From contig CAJQPP010000031.1 in the NCBI GenBank assembly GCA_905480235.1, positions 62,001 to 126,000 on the forward strand: a stretch of 64,000 nucleotides of DNA, written 5' to 3'. The stretch comes from an uncultured Pirellulaceae bacterium (GTDB lineage Bacteria > Planctomycetota > Planctomycetia > Pirellulales > Pirellulaceae). Each line of letters opens with the position of its first letter. Positions within the stretch are counted from its first letter, which is position 1. Made by a program: the position numbers and the translations under genes. This document shows, in pieces, positions 62,944 to 64,000 of the stretch. The notes beneath the pieces were generated by a model. It was given only the letters and a program-made list of their open reading frames with translations. It did not search any database and was not told where the DNA came from.

Positions 62944-64000
62944 TTAGATTTCGGCCTCTTCCCGAAAAACCGCCTCGTCCAACGAGCCCTCCCATTTTGC
63001 GACCGTACAGGCAACCGCGACATCACCTGTGATATTAGTCATCGTCCGCATCATGTCTAACAAGCGATCAAACGGGAAAATAAAGGCGATTACCAGCAAC
63101 GCCTGTTCCGGACCGATCCCAATCACGCTTAAAACAGTAGCCGCCAACAACAATCCCGCGGATGGAATCCCGGCGGCGCCGATGGATACCAAAGTCGCCG
63201 TCAAGGCTACACTTACGTACTGACCCCCGGTTAGTGCAAGACCGCCAGCTTGGGCTGCGAACAAAGCGACAATCCCCAAGTAGATCGCAGTTCCATCCAT
63301 ATTGATCGTGGCACCCAGAGGCAACACAGAGCCCGCCACCGATTTATCCACCCCCAGATTTTTTTCTGCACAAGAGATCGTGACCGGCAAAGTGGCATTG
63401 GATGAAGCCGTTGAATAGGCGACGCCTTGAGCGTCCGCCACTCCGCGAAAAAACTGTTTCAGCGGCAATCCCAGAAGTAATCGCACAATCAAGAAACCGT
63501 AGACCAACGCGATTTGCAGGAAGCATGCCAGGTACAGCGAGAAAGCCAGCTTGCCCATATTCTGCAATACTTCGATCCCTTGGGTTGCCATCACCCAAGT
63601 CATTAAAGCAAATACACCGTAGGGAGCTAACTCCATTACCAAGATGGTGATTTTCATGACGACCTCAGAAGCCGATTCAAAAAACCGCTTCAAAGGATCT
63701 CCGGCTGCACCGGCGAGTAAAATCCCTACCCCAATGAGAATGGCAAAAAAGATCGTCTGCAGAACATTGCCATCCGAAATGCCAGCTGCGGGATTTTCGG
63801 GAATAATGTTTAAGAGTCGATCAACGAAACCGCCGGAATCCTCGGCTTTGGCAAGTTTTCCCTCTACGCTGCTGAGAGCTTCCGCACCCGCAACTTCGTA
63901 ATTCACGCCCACCCCGGGTTTCACAATCGTGCCGATTCCCAAGCCTAGGCTAACGGCGAAAAGCGTCGTCAACAAATAAAGCCCAATCGTACGCGCTCCC
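62944..64000 (-). CDS. dicarboxylate/amino acid:cation symporter (5' end beyond right edge)
   Basis: Frame open from the stop at 62944 to the right edge (352 codons), so the N-terminus is outside the window; the in-window TTG at 63975 is not a likely start. Membrane transporter of the GltP/DctA (DAACS, SLC1-like) family. Visible motifs: SSNATLPVTI (re-entrant loop 1 region with Ser-rich tip), GATINMDGTAIYLG (the conserved NMDGT ion-binding block) and GAAGIPSAGLLLAATVL (re-entrant loop 2). They bind Na+ or H+ and an acidic substrate, glutamate or C4-dicarboxylate. The C-terminus is short (EGSLDEAVFREEAEI). It is convergent with the EF-hand gene. Confidence 0.93.
   Translation of the reverse strand, partial: GARTIGLYLLTTLFAVSLGLGIGTIVKPGVGVNYEVAGAEALSSVEGKLAKAEDSGGFVDRLLNIIPENPAAGISDGNVLQTIFFAILIGVGILLAGAAGDPLKRFFESASEVVMKITILVMELAPYGVFALMTWVMATQGIEVLQNMGKLAFSLYLACFLQIALVYGFLIVRLLLGLPLKQFFRGVADAQGVAYSTASSNATLPVTISCAEKNLGVDKSVAGSVLPLGATINMDGTAIYLGIVALFAAQAGGLALTGGQYVSVALTATLVSIGAAGIPSAGLLLAATVLSVIGIGPEQALLVIAFIFPFDRLLDMMRTMTNITGDVAVACTVAKWEGSLDEAVFREEAEI

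Noticed and set aside
1-64000. CRISPR arrays, prophage, integrase or insertion sequence
   Set aside because: No regularly spaced repeats of CRISPR size and no transposase, integrase or phage structural genes were found.

Overview
The window looks like chromosome of a planctomycete (Planctomycetota, most likely Pirellulales-like). The evidence is a prepilin-type DUF1559 protein, a DUF1598 protein, PQQ/TPR membrane proteins, two VWA/DUF58 clusters, an EF-hand protein, and a formylmethanofuran:H4MPT formyltransferase in a bacterial setting. GC content is moderate, genes are densely packed and mostly on the minus strand, and I see no insertion sequence, phage, integrase or CRISPR. The placement rests on gene content; the order-level assignment is an inference.

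Layout. 1-8.5 kb (minus): an alpha/alpha-toroid secreted protein, a single-span periplasmic protein, ExbB, ExbD, a small zinc-ribbon protein, a second ExbD and a left-truncated TPR/PQQ membrane protein; together they resemble an ion-driven envelope machine. 8.75-8.91 kb: promoter, tRNA-Phe(GAA) and terminator. 9.2-14.1 kb (plus): a ribose-type ABC importer (lipoprotein, double ATPase, oversized permease) with a perfect palindrome upstream and a terminator behind. 14.1-20.6 kb (minus): acyl desaturase, PyrD plus ribosomal-protein-S1-like gene, a sialate O-acetylesterase-like protein, and the H4MPT formyltransferase. 20.7-26.3 kb: DUF58, BatA-like and VWA membrane proteins. 26.4-31.7 kb (minus): aldehyde dehydrogenase, eukaryote-type deoxyribose-phosphate aldolase, PrpD-like protein and thiolase, facing an acyl-CoA dehydrogenase, carboxyltransferase and MOSC gene on the plus strand (32-36 kb); this is an acyl-CoA catabolism district.

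36-41 kb: cupin, M1 metallopeptidase, second toroid protein, alpha/beta hydrolase. 40.4-47.8 kb (minus): a compact, largely overlapping operon running DUF4129, DUF4350, MoxR ATPase, DUF58, two membrane proteins and the hydrolase. 48-53 kb: DUF1598 protein with a strong terminator, family-4 uracil-DNA glycosylase with a 17-bp tandem repeat in front, and a DUF1559 pseudopilin plus small lipoprotein. 53.5-64 kb: Der GTPase, class I aminotransferase, PurE-MtnA pair, a 972-residue TPR protein ending in a GYF_2-like domain, a secreted EF-hand protein, and a right-truncated dicarboxylate/amino-acid symporter.

The best candidates for something under-described are the ExbB/double-ExbD/zinc-ribbon/toroid cluster, the ABC permease with roughly 300 extra residues of membrane sequence, and the pair of VWA/DUF58 clusters that share only one MoxR and have partly degraded metal-binding motifs.
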